Origin: Nitrospinaceae bacterium
GTDB taxonomy: Bacteria; Nitrospinota; Nitrospinia; Nitrospinales; Nitrospinaceae
Assembly (NCBI GenBank): GCA_029261395.1
Contig: JAJDBJ010000008.1
Location: 1-64,000, forward strand
Direction: 5' to 3'
Length of the DNA stretch: 64,000 nucleotides
The translations under genes and the position numbers were made by a program. Below, piece by piece: positions 1 to 9,291 of this stretch (positions are counted from its first letter, which is position 1; each line of letters begins with the position of its first letter). The notes under the pieces are model-generated. The model was not told where the DNA came from, searched no databases, and worked only from the letters and a program-made list of their open reading frames with translations.

Positions 1-764
1 AGCAGGCCGACACTGACGGCTTGTCCACTGGCCAATCCTTCGTCAATGATACGCAGGGCCTCGTCGAGCGATTTTGCCGAGCGGTCGAGATAACCTTCCC
101 GGAGACGGCGTTTGATCTGCGCCGGGTTGACCTCGGCGACCAGGATGCAGGCTTCGTTCATGGTGCCCGCCAGCGGTTGCGCACTGCCCATGTTGCCGAG
201 TCCGGCGGTGTAGATCCATTTCCCTGCCAGGCTGTGCGAATTGAAATCGATCTGTCCGCAGGCGCCGAACGTTTCGTAGGTGCCCTGCAGGATGCCCTGG
301 GTGCCGATGTAGATCCAGCTTCCCGCCGTCATCTGGCCGTACATCATGAGGCCGAGCTGGTCGAGGTGGTCGAAATGTTCCTGTGTGGCATGGCTGGGCA
401 CGAGGTTGGAGTTGGCGATGATGACGCGCGGCGCGTCCGGGTGTGTCTGGGCGATGTACACCGGTTTGCCGGATTGCACACACAGGGTCTGGTCGCTTTT
501 GAGGCGTTTGAGTTCGGCGACGATGCGATGGTATTCCTGCCAGTTGCGGGCGGCGCGTCCGGTGCCGCCATAAACGATGAGCTGTTTCCAGTCGAGCGCG
601 ACGCGTTCGTCGAGATTGTTCTGGAGCATGCGCAAGGCGGCTTCGGTATCCCAGTCGCAACAACTGTGTTTCAGGGAGGTGGACGCGCGCGGCGCCTTTT
701 TGGGGCGTCGATTCATGGCCATGGGACGCGTGCCGGCGGTGCGTGTGGATGATTTCTTTTTCAT
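1..764 (-). CDS. hutU: Urocanate hydratase, 3' part cut by the window edge
   Basis: Second step of histidine degradation: urocanate plus water to imidazolonepropionate, with tightly bound NAD+, in the cytoplasm. The visible 254 codons read [48 protein letters not shown] and a nucleotide-binding segment [16 protein letters not shown], all signatures of the urocanase family; the catalytic half lies outside the window. The chosen ATG overlaps the hutG stop as ATGA, implying translational coupling. The first 40 or so residues are rich in Lys, Arg, Thr and Ser and unlike the usual N-terminus, so translation might begin at an internal Met (MAMNRR). The frame is otherwise well conserved. Confidence 0.93.
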   Translation of the reverse strand, partial: MKKKSSTRTAGTRPMAMNRRPKKAPRASTSLKHSCCDWDTEAALRMLQNNLDERVALDWKQLIVYGGTGRAARNWQEYHRIVAELKRLKSDQTLCVQSGKPVYIAQTHPDAPRVIIANSNLVPSHATQEHFDHLDQLGLMMYGQMTAGSWIYIGTQGILQGTYETFGACGQIDFNSHSLAGKWIYTAGLGNMGSAQPLAGTMNEACILVAEVNPAQIKRRLREGYLDRSAKSLDEALRIIDEGLASGQAVSVGL

Positions 765-1687
765 TTCACCCCCTTGCGGGAAGCCACACCCAGGCAAAAG
801 TGGTAGAAGATGCCGACGGCGAGGCGGCCGGTGTGCTCCTCTTCGATCAGGGGGTTGTATTCCGACAGGTCGAACAGGTCGACCTTGGGATGGGCACCGG
901 CGGCGAACGCCATTTCGAACGCCTCTTTGGCGCGCAGGCCCATGATGCCGGGGCAGGACACGCCGGGGGCATCGGAGGCACGGATCGAATCGAGATCGAA
1001 GCTGACGAACAGCGAATCGCATTCCCAAGTCAGTCGTCCCAGTGCGTTGCGGAAGGCTTGTGCCGCCGCGTCGCCACGGGATACTTCCGAATACCAGATG
1101 ATATGTGCTCCCTTGTCTTGAACGTAGCGGGCGTGCTCCCGGCTCACCTGACTGCCCTGAGCGGCGAATTCGATGAACTGCTCTCCGGCGAAGCGGGAGT
1201 CTTCCAACAGGAGGCGGAAGGGAGACCCGCTATGGGCCTGGCCGTCCTTCAGGGGACGCACGTCCAGATGCGCGTCGATATTGATCACGCCGACCGGGGT
1301 ATCCGGTTTCGAGTCGAGTAGTGCGCGGGCGTTGGGGTAGGACTGATCGTTGCCGCCACCGACTACGAAGGGGATGCCGCCTTTTTGGATGATGGATGCG
1401 GTCTGTCGGGTGAGAGCGGCATGCGATTGATCCAGAGGCAGACCGGCTGGGATGTCTCCGGCATCGGCAAGGGTGATGTTGGACAGATCGATATTCATTT
1501 CCGGGTTGTCAATGGTGCCGTAGCGCCGAATCCAGGAGCGGAACTTTTCGGGTCCGTGGCGGGCTCCGGGACGCCCTCCGTTGATCTCCACTCCGGTATC
1601 GCAGGGGAACCCGAGGAGCACTACGGTCCCCTCCTGCCCCGGTTGAATGATATCTTTCAATGTGGGGTCGTCTGTCATAATATCCAT
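761..1687 (-). CDS. hutG: Formimidoylglutamase (arginase/agmatinase family)
   Basis: Hydrolyses N-formimidoyl-glutamate to glutamate and formamide, the last step of one histidine-degradation route. It is 308 residues, a normal length for the ureohydrolase fold. Manganese-site motifs are visible: DAHLDVRP (DxHxD) near the middle and [14 protein letters not shown] (DxD) toward the end. The first metal motif, normally GGxH, reads [10 protein letters not shown], so Asn replaces the usual His ligand. It lies directly upstream of hutU with a 4-bp overlap, which supports HutG over agmatinase or arginase. The start has no obvious ribosome-binding site; MTDDP three codons downstream is an alternative. 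Confidence 0.88.
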   Translation of the reverse strand: MDIMTDDPTLKDIIQPGQEGTVVLLGFPCDTGVEINGGRPGARHGPEKFRSWIRRYGTIDNPEMNIDLSNITLADAGDIPAGLPLDQSHAALTRQTASIIQKGGIPFVVGGGNDQSYPNARALLDSKPDTPVGVINIDAHLDVRPLKDGQAHSGSPFRLLLEDSRFAGEQFIEFAAQGSQVSREHARYVQDKGAHIIWYSEVSRGDAAAQAFRNALGRLTWECDSLFVSFDLDSIRASDAPGVSCPGIMGLRAKEAFEMAFAAGAHPKVDLFDLSEYNPLIEEEHTGRLAVGIFYHFCLGVASRKGVK

Positions 1688-1875
1688 TTATAGAACGGTT
1701 TGGAGGGAAAGTAAACCGCTGTTAGGGGGATCGGGAGGGCTCACGGCTGAGACCGGAAATCGTGGAGATGCTCTGAATTTTGGTTTAGTGGCCTTTTTCT
1801 TGTCATCTCCACTCTCTTTTTGATATATTTCTACTACTATTATTCCCCGGCCATCCTATAAGGAGACTTTTATTT

Positions 1876-2208
1876 ATGCCCAGTTCCATCGAAGCGCTTA
1901 AGCAGGCTGTTGAGCTTGAACAACAGGCCCTAGATCTATATATCATCGCCATGGACAATGCGGTTCATGCGGAAACGAAACAAACGTTGAGAGAGTACGC
2001 CGACGACAAGCAACAGAAAATCGACACGTTGTCCTGGATGGTCATGGCGGAGTCCGGAGAACTCGAGAAGGAAGAGTCCGCTCCTCAAAACGGCGGCGAG
2101 AGACTGGCGGCAGGCAAGTGCCCTTTTTCCCGCGGCGACTTGGAGGCAATGGGTATTGATATGTCCCAGTCCACGATGGGCTTGGACGAGGACAATTCCA
2201 AATCCTGA
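1876..2208 (+). CDS. Small rubrerythrin/ferritin-like protein, probably without a metal site
   Basis: A 110-residue protein whose first 60 residues look like a ferritin-like helical pair: ELEQQALDLY resembles helix 1 of rubrerythrins, and a second amphipathic helix follows. The expected ExxH-type ligands in helix 2 are not seen (the region reads YADDKQQKIDTL), so iron binding is doubtful. A lone Cys lies in CPFS near residue 82, and the tail is acidic. AAGGAG lies 11 bases upstream of the ATG. The next gene, 32 bp downstream, encodes a zinc-ribbon protein, so the two may be co-transcribed. Function unknown; family assignment is by pattern only. Confidence 0.7.
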   Translation: MPSSIEALKQAVELEQQALDLYIIAMDNAVHAETKQTLREYADDKQQKIDTLSWMVMAESGELEKEESAPQNGGERLAAGKCPFSRGDLEAMGIDMSQSTMGLDEDNSKS

Positions 2209-2240
2209 ATGTAGAACCTTTTATTTTTGAGAGATGAAGC

Positions 2241-2666
2241 ATGGCTATCGAAGATCCTCATGATTTATTGATTGAGTGTTCAGATTGCGGGGTGGAGAAT
2301 ATGTTTTCCGAGTACAGCCCCGAGCAGGTAACGATTTGCAACCAGTGTCGCACGCGGTTGATGCATCCTGATTTCAGTCAGACGTATAATGAATATCGGT
2401 GCGACGATTGTGGTTTTATAATGTGTTTGTTGAAGGACACCGTATTCGAAAAAGGCAAGACCGCCTGCCGGTGCGGGGGCTTCAATATTCAAAAAATTGC
2501 CAAATCAACTCTTTACGAAGAAGCCGAAGAAGCCGGGGCCTTTGATGTGGATGAAGAAGACCTCGAACCCACTCTCAGTGATGACTGGTGTCGTTCGGAT
2601 TTATCGGGCCTTGAAGCGTCGGAGGATTACAACGAAATATTCGATCAGGATCCCGGGGACAACTAA
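2241..2666 (+). CDS. Acidic protein with two zinc ribbons
   Basis: A 141-residue cytoplasmic protein. Eight cysteines form two four-Cys sets: C13/C16/C33/C36 and C54/C57/C76/C78, the pattern of paired zinc ribbons (the second ends in a tight CRC). The last 50 residues are strongly acidic (EEAEEAGAF, VDEEDLEP). No enzyme motif is seen. It follows the ferritin-like gene closely and precedes the heptosyltransferase by 66 bp. Possible roles are nucleic-acid or protein binding; I cannot name one. Confidence 0.72.
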   Translation: MAIEDPHDLLIECSDCGVENMFSEYSPEQVTICNQCRTRLMHPDFSQTYNEYRCDDCGFIMCLLKDTVFEKGKTACRCGGFNIQKIAKSTLYEEAEEAGAFDVDEEDLEPTLSDDWCRSDLSGLEASEDYNEIFDQDPGDN

Positions 2667-2732
2667 ACGTTATCCTCTGGTATTTTTTAGTCAGTGCCTG
2701 CCTGATGCGGATGTGTTTGGAAGTTTGAAACA

Positions 2733-3896
2733 ATGAATAAAGCAATCCCACCTTCTGCTCTCCCGGCCAAAAAAATCCTGCTGATCAAGATGGGGGCCGT
2801 GGGGGACCTGATCATGGCCTCGTCTTTTTTTGAGGCGGTACGGCAGAACTTCCCACAAACCCGGATTTCTCATCTGGTTTCGGATCATTTGCTTCCCACG
2901 GTAAAAGAAAACCCCCATATCGACCGATTCATTCCTGCGGACTCTGATGCGCTTTACAAAGGCGGTTGGTTTTCGCAGTTGCGGGAAGTGTTTCGCCTTG
3001 TTGCCTTACTGCGGAAGGAACGCTTCGATACAGTCTTCGTCTTGCACTGGGCCTGGCAATTCAATGTGCTGGCGTTTTTGTGCGGGATTCCCGTTCGGGT
3101 GGGGTTCAAGCGGGATTGGGGAAGGCTGTTTTTGACGCACCGGGTGCGACCGGACGAGAATCAAAATAACCGGGAAGCCTATCTGAACTTATTGAGAATA
3201 TGGGGAGCATCGGTTCGCTACCAGAAAAGTCATTACTACCTTTCGGAACAGGAAGACCGTTTTCTGGAAACGTTTGTCGAGGAGCACCGGATGGGTGCCG
3301 AGGAGCAATTGATTGCGTTGGCTCCCGGCGGCGGCAGGAACATCAAACAAACCATGTTGACCCGCCTTTGGCCGGTCGACCGTTATATAGAACTTATCGG
3401 AAATTTCCTGCAGGCAGGCCCCTATCGGATTGTACTGATTGCCGGACCGGATGACGGCCCGGTGATCCAACCCATTTTGGAGCGGTATCCGCAGTGCATT
3501 GATACGCGTGCCCTGAGTTTTGGTGAAAAGGCCTCAATCCTCCGGCGGTGTCGTTTGCTGGTGGGTAACGACAGCGCTCCCATACATATGTCAACCGCCT
3601 TGGATATACCGACGTATTCTCTGTGGGGCCCGACCAACTTCAAACGGTATGGCGACCCGGTGCCGCACCACACCATGTTTTTCAAGAAGATCGAATGTTC
3701 TCCCTGTTATTCGTATGGGGAATTCCCGGCGTGCAACGACAACCAGTGCCTGCAAGCTATTTCGGTGGCCGAGGTTTGGGAAACACTGCAGGCGGCATTA
3801 AAGCAGAAAACTCCCAAGTCGCCTGTTATTGAAAGCTCCGCACCAGGGAAAGAGTTTTCCGGAAATATTGTTTCTGCTCCGCCAGTGGTTCCGTAG
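2733..3896 (+). CDS. Glycosyltransferase family 9 (ADP-heptose:LPS heptosyltransferase type)
   Basis: Transfers heptose, or a related sugar, onto a growing lipopolysaccharide core at the inner face of the cytoplasmic membrane. The 387-residue protein has the GT9 N-terminal motif GAVGDLIMASSFFEAVR, the central ALAPGGG, and the C-terminal donor-site motif LLVGNDSAPIHMSTALDIP followed by SLWGPTNF. A Cys-containing tail (CSPC, CNDNQCLQAI) is common in this family. Its 3' end overlaps the opposite-strand glycosyltransferase by 71 bp, so the two transcripts converge. The exact sugar cannot be read from sequence. Confidence 0.9.
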   Translation: MNKAIPPSALPAKKILLIKMGAVGDLIMASSFFEAVRQNFPQTRISHLVSDHLLPTVKENPHIDRFIPADSDALYKGGWFSQLREVFRLVALLRKERFDTVFVLHWAWQFNVLAFLCGIPVRVGFKRDWGRLFLTHRVRPDENQNNREAYLNLLRIWGASVRYQKSHYYLSEQEDRFLETFVEEHRMGAEEQLIALAPGGGRNIKQTMLTRLWPVDRYIELIGNFLQAGPYRIVLIAGPDDGPVIQPILERYPQCIDTRALSFGEKASILRRCRLLVGNDSAPIHMSTALDIPTYSLWGPTNFKRYGDPVPHHTMFFKKIECSPCYSYGEFPACNDNQCLQAISVAEVWETLQAALKQKTPKSPVIESSAPGKEFSGNIVSAPPVVP

Positions 3897-4770
3897 CACC
3901 CCAACCCACCCACTGCCTGAAATTCACCGCCAGAATGTTCATCCTCATCTTAAAACTCAGATAAGTTTTTAAGGCTCTGAGACTTTTTTCTCCCAGATGC
4001 TTTTTAAAGTAATACAACTGGCTTCTGCGGTGTTCCAGCGCACTGCGTTCCCGATTGGAGCGGACACTGCCGCCGCCGACATGAATCACTTCCGCTTCGG
4101 GGGTGTAGCGCACCTGCCAGCCGGACTGACGGACGCGACGGCACAGGTCGGCGTCTTCCAGGTACATGAAGAAAGCTTCGTCCATCAATTTCACATTGAG
4201 CAGGGCCTGCCGACGCAACAGCATGCAGGCCCCCTTCACCCAGGCCACTTCTCTTTTGTGGGAATGCAGGGAACGCAAAATCCAGCCCACGGGAGGAAAA
4301 CGGCGGTTCTCCCAAAGGTTGAAGAATATTTTTCGGACTACTTCGTTCCAGATGCTCACCTCATACCCAAAGGATAGCTGAAGACTGCGATCAGGATTCA
4401 ACAGCCGGCATCCCAACAGTCCCGTTTCGGGAGACTGATTCATTTCCCTCAGCAGAGTGGCGAGGGTTTTCGGCAGGACGACGGTATCCGGGTTCAACAG
4501 TAGGATATGCCGCCCCTGCGATGAGGTGATTCCCTGGTTGCTGGCACGCGCGAACCCCAGGTTTTCCGGATTGGCGATCAAGTGCGTCTTCGGAAATTCA
4601 TTACGGATGATATCTTGCGTCCCATCCTGTGAAGCATTATCCACCACGATCACTTCATGGTCGATGCCTCCGGCGGTTTGTTGGATCGATTCCAGACAGT
4701 CGCGCACATGTCTTCGTGAATTGTAGGTGACGACGACGATGGATAATTCCAATGGATTGGGATCGGTCAT
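3826..4770 (-). CDS. Glycosyltransferase family 2 (rhamnosyltransferase-like)
   Basis: A 314-residue GT-A enzyme that probably adds a sugar to a surface polysaccharide. Visible motifs: LSIVVVTYNS at the N-terminus, VVDNASQDGT, LLLNPDTVV (the metal-binding region) and FFMYLEDADLCRRVRQSG, typical of WbbL-like enzymes. The ATG at 4770 overlaps the stop of the upstream oligopeptide-binding protein (ATGA), so I prefer it to an in-frame Met 20 codons upstream. The C-terminal 24 codons overlap the end of the heptosyltransferase gene on the other strand. Confidence 0.88.
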   Translation of the reverse strand: MTDPNPLELSIVVVTYNSRRHVRDCLESIQQTAGGIDHEVIVVDNASQDGTQDIIRNEFPKTHLIANPENLGFARASNQGITSSQGRHILLLNPDTVVLPKTLATLLREMNQSPETGLLGCRLLNPDRSLQLSFGYEVSIWNEVVRKIFFNLWENRRFPPVGWILRSLHSHKREVAWVKGACMLLRRQALLNVKLMDEAFFMYLEDADLCRRVRQSGWQVRYTPEAEVIHVGGGSVRSNRERSALEHRRSQLYYFKKHLGEKSLRALKTYLSFKMRMNILAVNFRQWVGWGATEPLAEQKQYFRKTLSLVRSFQ

Positions 4771-6392
4771 TGATTTTCTATGGAGGAAGGTTGGTTGCCG
4801 GTCAACCGGACTCGTTTCAAATACAGCCATTCCATGGCGTTGAGGCCGAGGTTCTGCACATAAGGTTTCACCAGCACATTTTGTGCGGCGACGAAAAGAG
4901 AGATGATAGCAGAGTCGGTCTCGGTCAACAAAGTTTGCGCTTCATTGTAGATGGCTTGCCGGGCCTCAAGGTCCTGCTCCGCCGCTCCCCGGGCGATCAG
5001 GTGATCGTAGCGTTCGTTTTTCCAGCGAAGACGATTGTTGCCGCTGGTGGAAATGAACAGGTTCATGAAATTGTCGGGGTCCGGGAAATCCGCTCCCCAG
5101 CCGAGGCGGAACACCGGCGGCGGATCGACATCCAGTTTTTTCAGATACACCTTCCACTCCTGATCTTCCAGGCCGACTTCAAGTCCCAGGTGTTCTTTCC
5201 ATTGGGCCTGCACGAACTGAGCGATGAGGCGGTGGGTGGGATCGGTGTTGTAAGTGATGCTGAACGGAGGAAACTTCTTGCCATCAGAGTATCCCGCTTC
5301 CGCAAGCAAAGCCTGCGCTTTTTTGGGATCGAATGCAGGACCGATTTTGGAGTTGTAGCCGAACATGCCTTTGGGAATCCAGGACGCTGTTGGCAACTCG
5401 CCCCCTTTCAAAATGACGGGAATCTGTGACCGGTTGATGGCGTGGGAAAGCGCCCGCCGCACCCGGGCATCGTTGAACGGGGCTTTGGTGACGTTGAAGC
5501 CGTAGTAGTAACCCCGAAGCAGGGGAAGATTTTTGTACTCGGCATGGGTCTTGTAATGTGGAATTGCTACCGGCGGCAGTTCCGCCATATCCAGCTCGCC
5601 TGTTTCGTACAGAGTCAGTTCCGTGGTGGGGTTGCGGATCACGTACATGATGATCCGGTTCAGTGCCGGCGGGGTGTCGTAATAGTTCGGATTCGATTGG
5701 AGCACCAGTTTGTATTCGTGGTGCCACTGGTCGAGGGTGAAAGGACCATTGGTGACGATATGCTCCGGGTCGGTCCAGTGGTCGCCGTATTGTTCGATCA
5801 CGTCCCGGCGTTGCGGAAAGGTGACCATGAAGGTGGTGAGGCTGGGGAAATAAATCACTGGCCGTTTGAGGCGCACCTGCAGAATCGTCGGGGACAGAGC
5901 CTTCACGCCCACCTGGTCGGCATCCTTAATTTTACCGGCGTTGTACTCGGCGGCATTTTCGACATCGAACAGGAAATAGGCGTACTGGGAAGCGGTATCG
6001 GGATTGAGCAGGCGTATCCAGGCATACACGAATTGCTGGGCGGTCACCGGTTGACCGTCGGTCCACTTCACGTCGTCGCGCAGATAAAAGGTAATCACAC
6101 GCCCGCCTTCAGAAAATTCCCAACGTCTGGCGATGGCGGGGATGGGCTCCAGTCGCTCGTTGTATTGTGTCAGCCCCTCCATGATATTGGTCAGCACGTT
6201 GAAGGACACGCCATCGGTCGCCAGGGACCAGTCGAGAGTGGGCGGTTCGGTGGTCACGGCGATGCGCAGGGTCTTGCTTTCCAACGCTGAGGGTTCGCCG
6301 GAACAGCTGGTCATCCACAAGGCGCTTGCCAGGGCCAAAATCCCCAGGCCCAGGCCGAAGAGGGGTTTGCCGATATTCGGGATTGTTTTCAT
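4767..6392 (-). CDS. Oligopeptide ABC transporter substrate-binding lipoprotein (OppA/DppA type)
   Basis: A 541-residue extracytoplasmic solute-binding protein of family 5. It begins with a hydrophobic signal and a lipobox ending at Cys30 (WMTSC), so it should be lipid-anchored. Family features include LDWSLATDGVSFNVLTNIMEGL, TFYLRDDVKWTDGQPVTAQ (residues about 90-110), the AWIRLLNPDTASQYAY segment and VRRALSHAINRS. It should deliver oligopeptides to an inner-membrane permease, but no permease or ATPase gene adjoins it here. It overlaps the downstream GT2 gene by 4 bp. A start 6 codons upstream (MISLGT) is also possible. Confidence 0.88.
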   Translation of the reverse strand: MKTIPNIGKPLFGLGLGILALASALWMTSCSGEPSALESKTLRIAVTTEPPTLDWSLATDGVSFNVLTNIMEGLTQYNERLEPIPAIARRWEFSEGGRVITFYLRDDVKWTDGQPVTAQQFVYAWIRLLNPDTASQYAYFLFDVENAAEYNAGKIKDADQVGVKALSPTILQVRLKRPVIYFPSLTTFMVTFPQRRDVIEQYGDHWTDPEHIVTNGPFTLDQWHHEYKLVLQSNPNYYDTPPALNRIIMYVIRNPTTELTLYETGELDMAELPPVAIPHYKTHAEYKNLPLLRGYYYGFNVTKAPFNDARVRRALSHAINRSQIPVILKGGELPTASWIPKGMFGYNSKIGPAFDPKKAQALLAEAGYSDGKKFPPFSITYNTDPTHRLIAQFVQAQWKEHLGLEVGLEDQEWKVYLKKLDVDPPPVFRLGWGADFPDPDNFMNLFISTSGNNRLRWKNERYDHLIARGAAEQDLEARQAIYNEAQTLLTETDSAIISLFVAAQNVLVKPYVQNLGLNAMEWLYLKRVRLTGNQPSSIENQ

Positions 6393-6512
6393 TGTGCCCA
6401 AGGATATCATTGACTTGGGTGAGGCCCAACCGGGTTTTAGGATATTGAACTAATTGCTTTACTTTTTCATGGGACTCGATAGAATTAACGCTTTCCCAAT
6501 TTTCGAGCGATT

Positions 6513-7193
6513 ATGGCACCCAAAGTAAATTTTGAAGACCTGACGTGGATTCGCCGCTGGGTCAAAAAAGGCCTGAGCAAGGATAAAAAGACTCTGGACT
6601 TGTCCAAACGCCGCTTCAATTTGCAAATTGCGATTGAAGTGGCAGAAGGCATGGCGGTTCCGGGAATCGAGACCCTGTATATGCACGGTTGCTGGCTGAA
6701 GGATCCGTATATGGAGGAGCTGGCCGTATCCGACCTGTTCGCTCCTGTGAAGGAGCTCTGGATGTATGAGAACAGCATCGGTAGTGAGGGCGCCCAGTAT
6801 ATGGCGGAATCTGAAAAGTTTGAGAACCTGCAATACCTGAGCCTGTATTCGAACAAAATCGGACCCGAGGGAGCGGTCGCGCTGGCGGAATCTCCGTATC
6901 TGTCCCGGCTGGAAACGCTCGACCTGTCGTTCAACAAGGTAGGCGATGAGGGCGCGGCTGCGCTGGCGCAGTCCAAACATCTGAACCGGCTCAAGGTTCT
7001 GCATCTGGATGCCAACGGCATCGGTGCCATTGGCATGGCGGCTCTGGCCGAATGCTCCGGCTTGCGCAACCTCACGACGCTCAACCTGACCTACAACCGG
7101 ATGGAGCCCGACGGACTCGAATTACTGGCGAACTCCCCGCGCCTCAAGCAATTGGAAATATTTAAATCGGACGCTCCCCAAGAAGATGACTGA
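6513..7193 (+). CDS. Leucine-rich repeat protein, ribonuclease-inhibitor type (first of pair)
   Basis: A 226-residue protein made almost wholly of LRRs of the RI subtype, about 26-28 residues each, of the form LxxLxLxxNxIGxEGAxALAxS (for example LETLDLSFNKVGDEGAAALA). Around six repeats are visible after a charged N-terminal 45 residues. No signal peptide or membrane segment is seen, so it is probably cytoplasmic. Its last 8 bp overlap the next LRR gene, implying coupling. LRR surfaces bind proteins; the partner is unknown. Confidence 0.85.
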   Translation: MAPKVNFEDLTWIRRWVKKGLSKDKKTLDLSKRRFNLQIAIEVAEGMAVPGIETLYMHGCWLKDPYMEELAVSDLFAPVKELWMYENSIGSEGAQYMAESEKFENLQYLSLYSNKIGPEGAVALAESPYLSRLETLDLSFNKVGDEGAAALAQSKHLNRLKVLHLDANGIGAIGMAALAECSGLRNLTTLNLTYNRMEPDGLELLANSPRLKQLEIFKSDAPQEDD

Positions 7194-8676
7194 TACCTTA
7201 CCCTCCAAAAACGACGAGCAACGCATCCTCGACGCTCTTCAGGAAAAACTCGGCTGGCAATCCCCGGACCTGGATTTGAGTTATGACCGGTTGGGAGATG
7301 TCGGTGTGACTTTTCTCGCGCGGAAATGCAACTTATCCCATGTGCGGATGTTGAACCTGAGTTGGAACGAGATTTCGGATGCAGGACTGCGTGCCCTGGC
7401 GGCATGCCCGACTCTGGGCAATTTGACTCACCTGCATTTGGATTCCAACCGGATCGGCGATACGGGCGCTCAGGCGCTGGCGGATTCCGTACAGTTGGGC
7501 CGGGTGAAGTTGATCAACCTGACCAATAATCGAGTGAGTGATGCAGGAGCTTTGGCCCTGATCAAATCCTCCAAACTGCCGAATCTGGAGTTTCTGGAAC
7601 TGGAACTCAACCAGGTGGGCGTCAGCCGGTTAAGCCGGTTTCCGGATGGTGCCGCCAATGCTTCTTTGAAATGGCTGAACTTGAGGAGCAATCAAATCAG
7701 TAGTGAGACTTTGGAGGACTGGGTGCAGACGGGAGCGTTTGCGCCGCTGACGCATTTGAATCTGGGCTGGAACCGGATCGACGACGCAGGTGCCAAACTG
7801 CTGGCCCATTCCCCGACCATCGCCCGGCTGGAAACGCTTTTGTTGCACTCGAATCACGTCAGCACCGACGGGGCGAACGCTCTGGCGCAGTCCAAAAACC
7901 TTCCCAACATCCGCGAATTGTTCATGTATGACAACGATTTCAATCAGGATGGGGAAACGGCGCTCAACGACAAGCATATCCGGCAATTGATTCGGAAGCA
8001 TTTGAAGGGAACGACTCTCAGTATCAATGGCAAGCAGTTGAACAACAGCGGTCTGGAAGCCCTGGCCCGATGCCCGGAACTGGCCAAGGTGGAAACGCTG
8101 TCCCTGCGCAATAACCATTTCGATCACATAGGTTTGATCGCTCTGGTGGCATCGCCGCATCTCAAAACTCTGAAAGTGCTGAATGTGATGGACAATCCGA
8201 TCGGCAATAAGGGAGTGGTGGGGATGGTGGAGTCGGCTGTATTTGACGGATTACAGCGGTTGAATCTGGAGCGGACCGGGTTGACCTCTTCCGGGATTCT
8301 GGCCCTGGCGGTTTCCAAAAAACTTTCTGCGCTGGAAGAGCTGAACGTCAGCCACAACGATATCGGCGACCGCGGCGCGAGCATGCTGGCCGCTTCCGAA
8401 TTATTGGGCCAACTTCAGCGCCTGTTTCTGTGGAACACCCATATCGGCGACGAAGGATTGCGGGCGATTGCGCATTCCTCCAGCTTGACCCGTCTGCAAG
8501 AGTTGAAAGTCTGCAACAACCAGATTGGTCCGAATGGTATTCAGGCACTGGCCGAGTCGGATCAATTATCCCGCCTCAAAAAACTGGACCTCAGAAACAA
8601 CCAGTTCAGCATCAACACCTTCGTCCACTTTACGCATTCCCCAAAGTTCAAGGCGCTGGAAGAATTTCGATTCTGA
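7186..8676 (+). CDS. Leucine-rich repeat protein, ribonuclease-inhibitor type (second of pair)
   Basis: A 496-residue protein of about 16-17 tandem RI-type LRRs, such as LTHLHLDSNRIGDTGAQALA and VKLINLTNNRVSDAGALAL. It divides in two by a less regular stretch around residues 255-285 (LNDKHIRQLIRKHLKG), where the repeat phase is interrupted. No secretion signal or enzymatic domain is seen. It starts inside the end of the preceding LRR gene (8-bp overlap), and the two probably arose by duplication. It converges with the secreted-protein gene downstream. Confidence 0.87.
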   Translation: MTDTLPSKNDEQRILDALQEKLGWQSPDLDLSYDRLGDVGVTFLARKCNLSHVRMLNLSWNEISDAGLRALAACPTLGNLTHLHLDSNRIGDTGAQALADSVQLGRVKLINLTNNRVSDAGALALIKSSKLPNLEFLELELNQVGVSRLSRFPDGAANASLKWLNLRSNQISSETLEDWVQTGAFAPLTHLNLGWNRIDDAGAKLLAHSPTIARLETLLLHSNHVSTDGANALAQSKNLPNIRELFMYDNDFNQDGETALNDKHIRQLIRKHLKGTTLSINGKQLNNSGLEALARCPELAKVETLSLRNNHFDHIGLIALVASPHLKTLKVLNVMDNPIGNKGVVGMVESAVFDGLQRLNLERTGLTSSGILALAVSKKLSALEELNVSHNDIGDRGASMLAASELLGQLQRLFLWNTHIGDEGLRAIAHSSSLTRLQELKVCNNQIGPNGIQALAESDQLSRLKKLDLRNNQFSINTFVHFTHSPKFKALEEFRF

Positions 8677-8718
8677 TTTGATACAGGAAAACTGAAGGGC
8701 AAAGAGCAGGGAGAGGTC

Positions 8719-9291
8719 TTACTGGTCTTTGTGGGTCACTTGCGCGTTATTTGAAGTCAGGATTTTTTGTACTCGGGCCAATTCTGTCGTGAACCGCTTG
8801 AACTTTTCTTTGTGTTTTTCGTCCTTGTTCAAGTTATTGATGAATTCTTCCAATGTTTTCAGGTTTTTGCTTTTGGACAGATCCTCTTTCAATTTATTGA
8901 TCTTCTTTTCAAGCTCCGCAAACGCGGGATCCTTGCGGGACAGCTCTTCAGAAAATTCGGGGAACCAGTCCAGATTGGCAAAAGCGTACAATCCTTTATC
9001 CCGGACGATCATATCCGGGTGCTTGTCGGACATGTATTGAAATTTTTTGGTGTCGTATTCCATTTCTTTCAGACGCCATTCAAGACTTTCGTCAGCGACC
9101 GGTTTCAATTCCGGGCGGTCCACGACGACGATGTCATAGAGCTTCAGCATCCAGTCTTTTTTGACCTGTGACAGGGTATCCCAAGCCGGATCTCCTGTTT
9201 TAGAGATACCCTCCTCGGCTAACGCCACACCCGCCTGAAGCAGTAGAACCACCAGAATGACCAATAGATTTCGCAAAACTTTCTTCAGCAT
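8719..9291 (-). CDS. Secreted protein of unknown function
   Basis: A 190-residue protein with a clear signal peptide (hydrophobic LLVILVVLLLQAG, then ALA before EEG). The mature part is charged and helical, with an aromatic middle (YAFANLDWFPEFSEEL) and a Lys/Glu-rich coiled-coil-like C-terminal half. No domain is recognised. The ATG at 9291 sits behind GAGGG; an in-frame TTG lies one codon upstream. It is transcribed in the same direction as the NuoF-like gene, but a strong terminator separates them, so it probably has its own promoter. Confidence 0.72.
   Translation of the reverse strand: MLKKVLRNLLVILVVLLLQAGVALAEEGISKTGDPAWDTLSQVKKDWMLKLYDIVVVDRPELKPVADESLEWRLKEMEYDTKKFQYMSDKHPDMIVRDKGLYAFANLDWFPEFSEELSRKDPAFAELEKKINKLKEDLSKSKNLKTLEEFINNLNKDEKHKEKFKRFTTELARVQKILTSNNAQVTHKDQ

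Noticed and set aside
21-752. Plus-strand 243-codon open frame
   Set aside because: It is antisense to the hutU reading frame, which has clear urocanase motifs.
5442-6290. 282-codon plus-strand open frame
   Set aside because: Antisense shadow of the oligopeptide-binding protein; no ribosome-binding site or recognisable domain.
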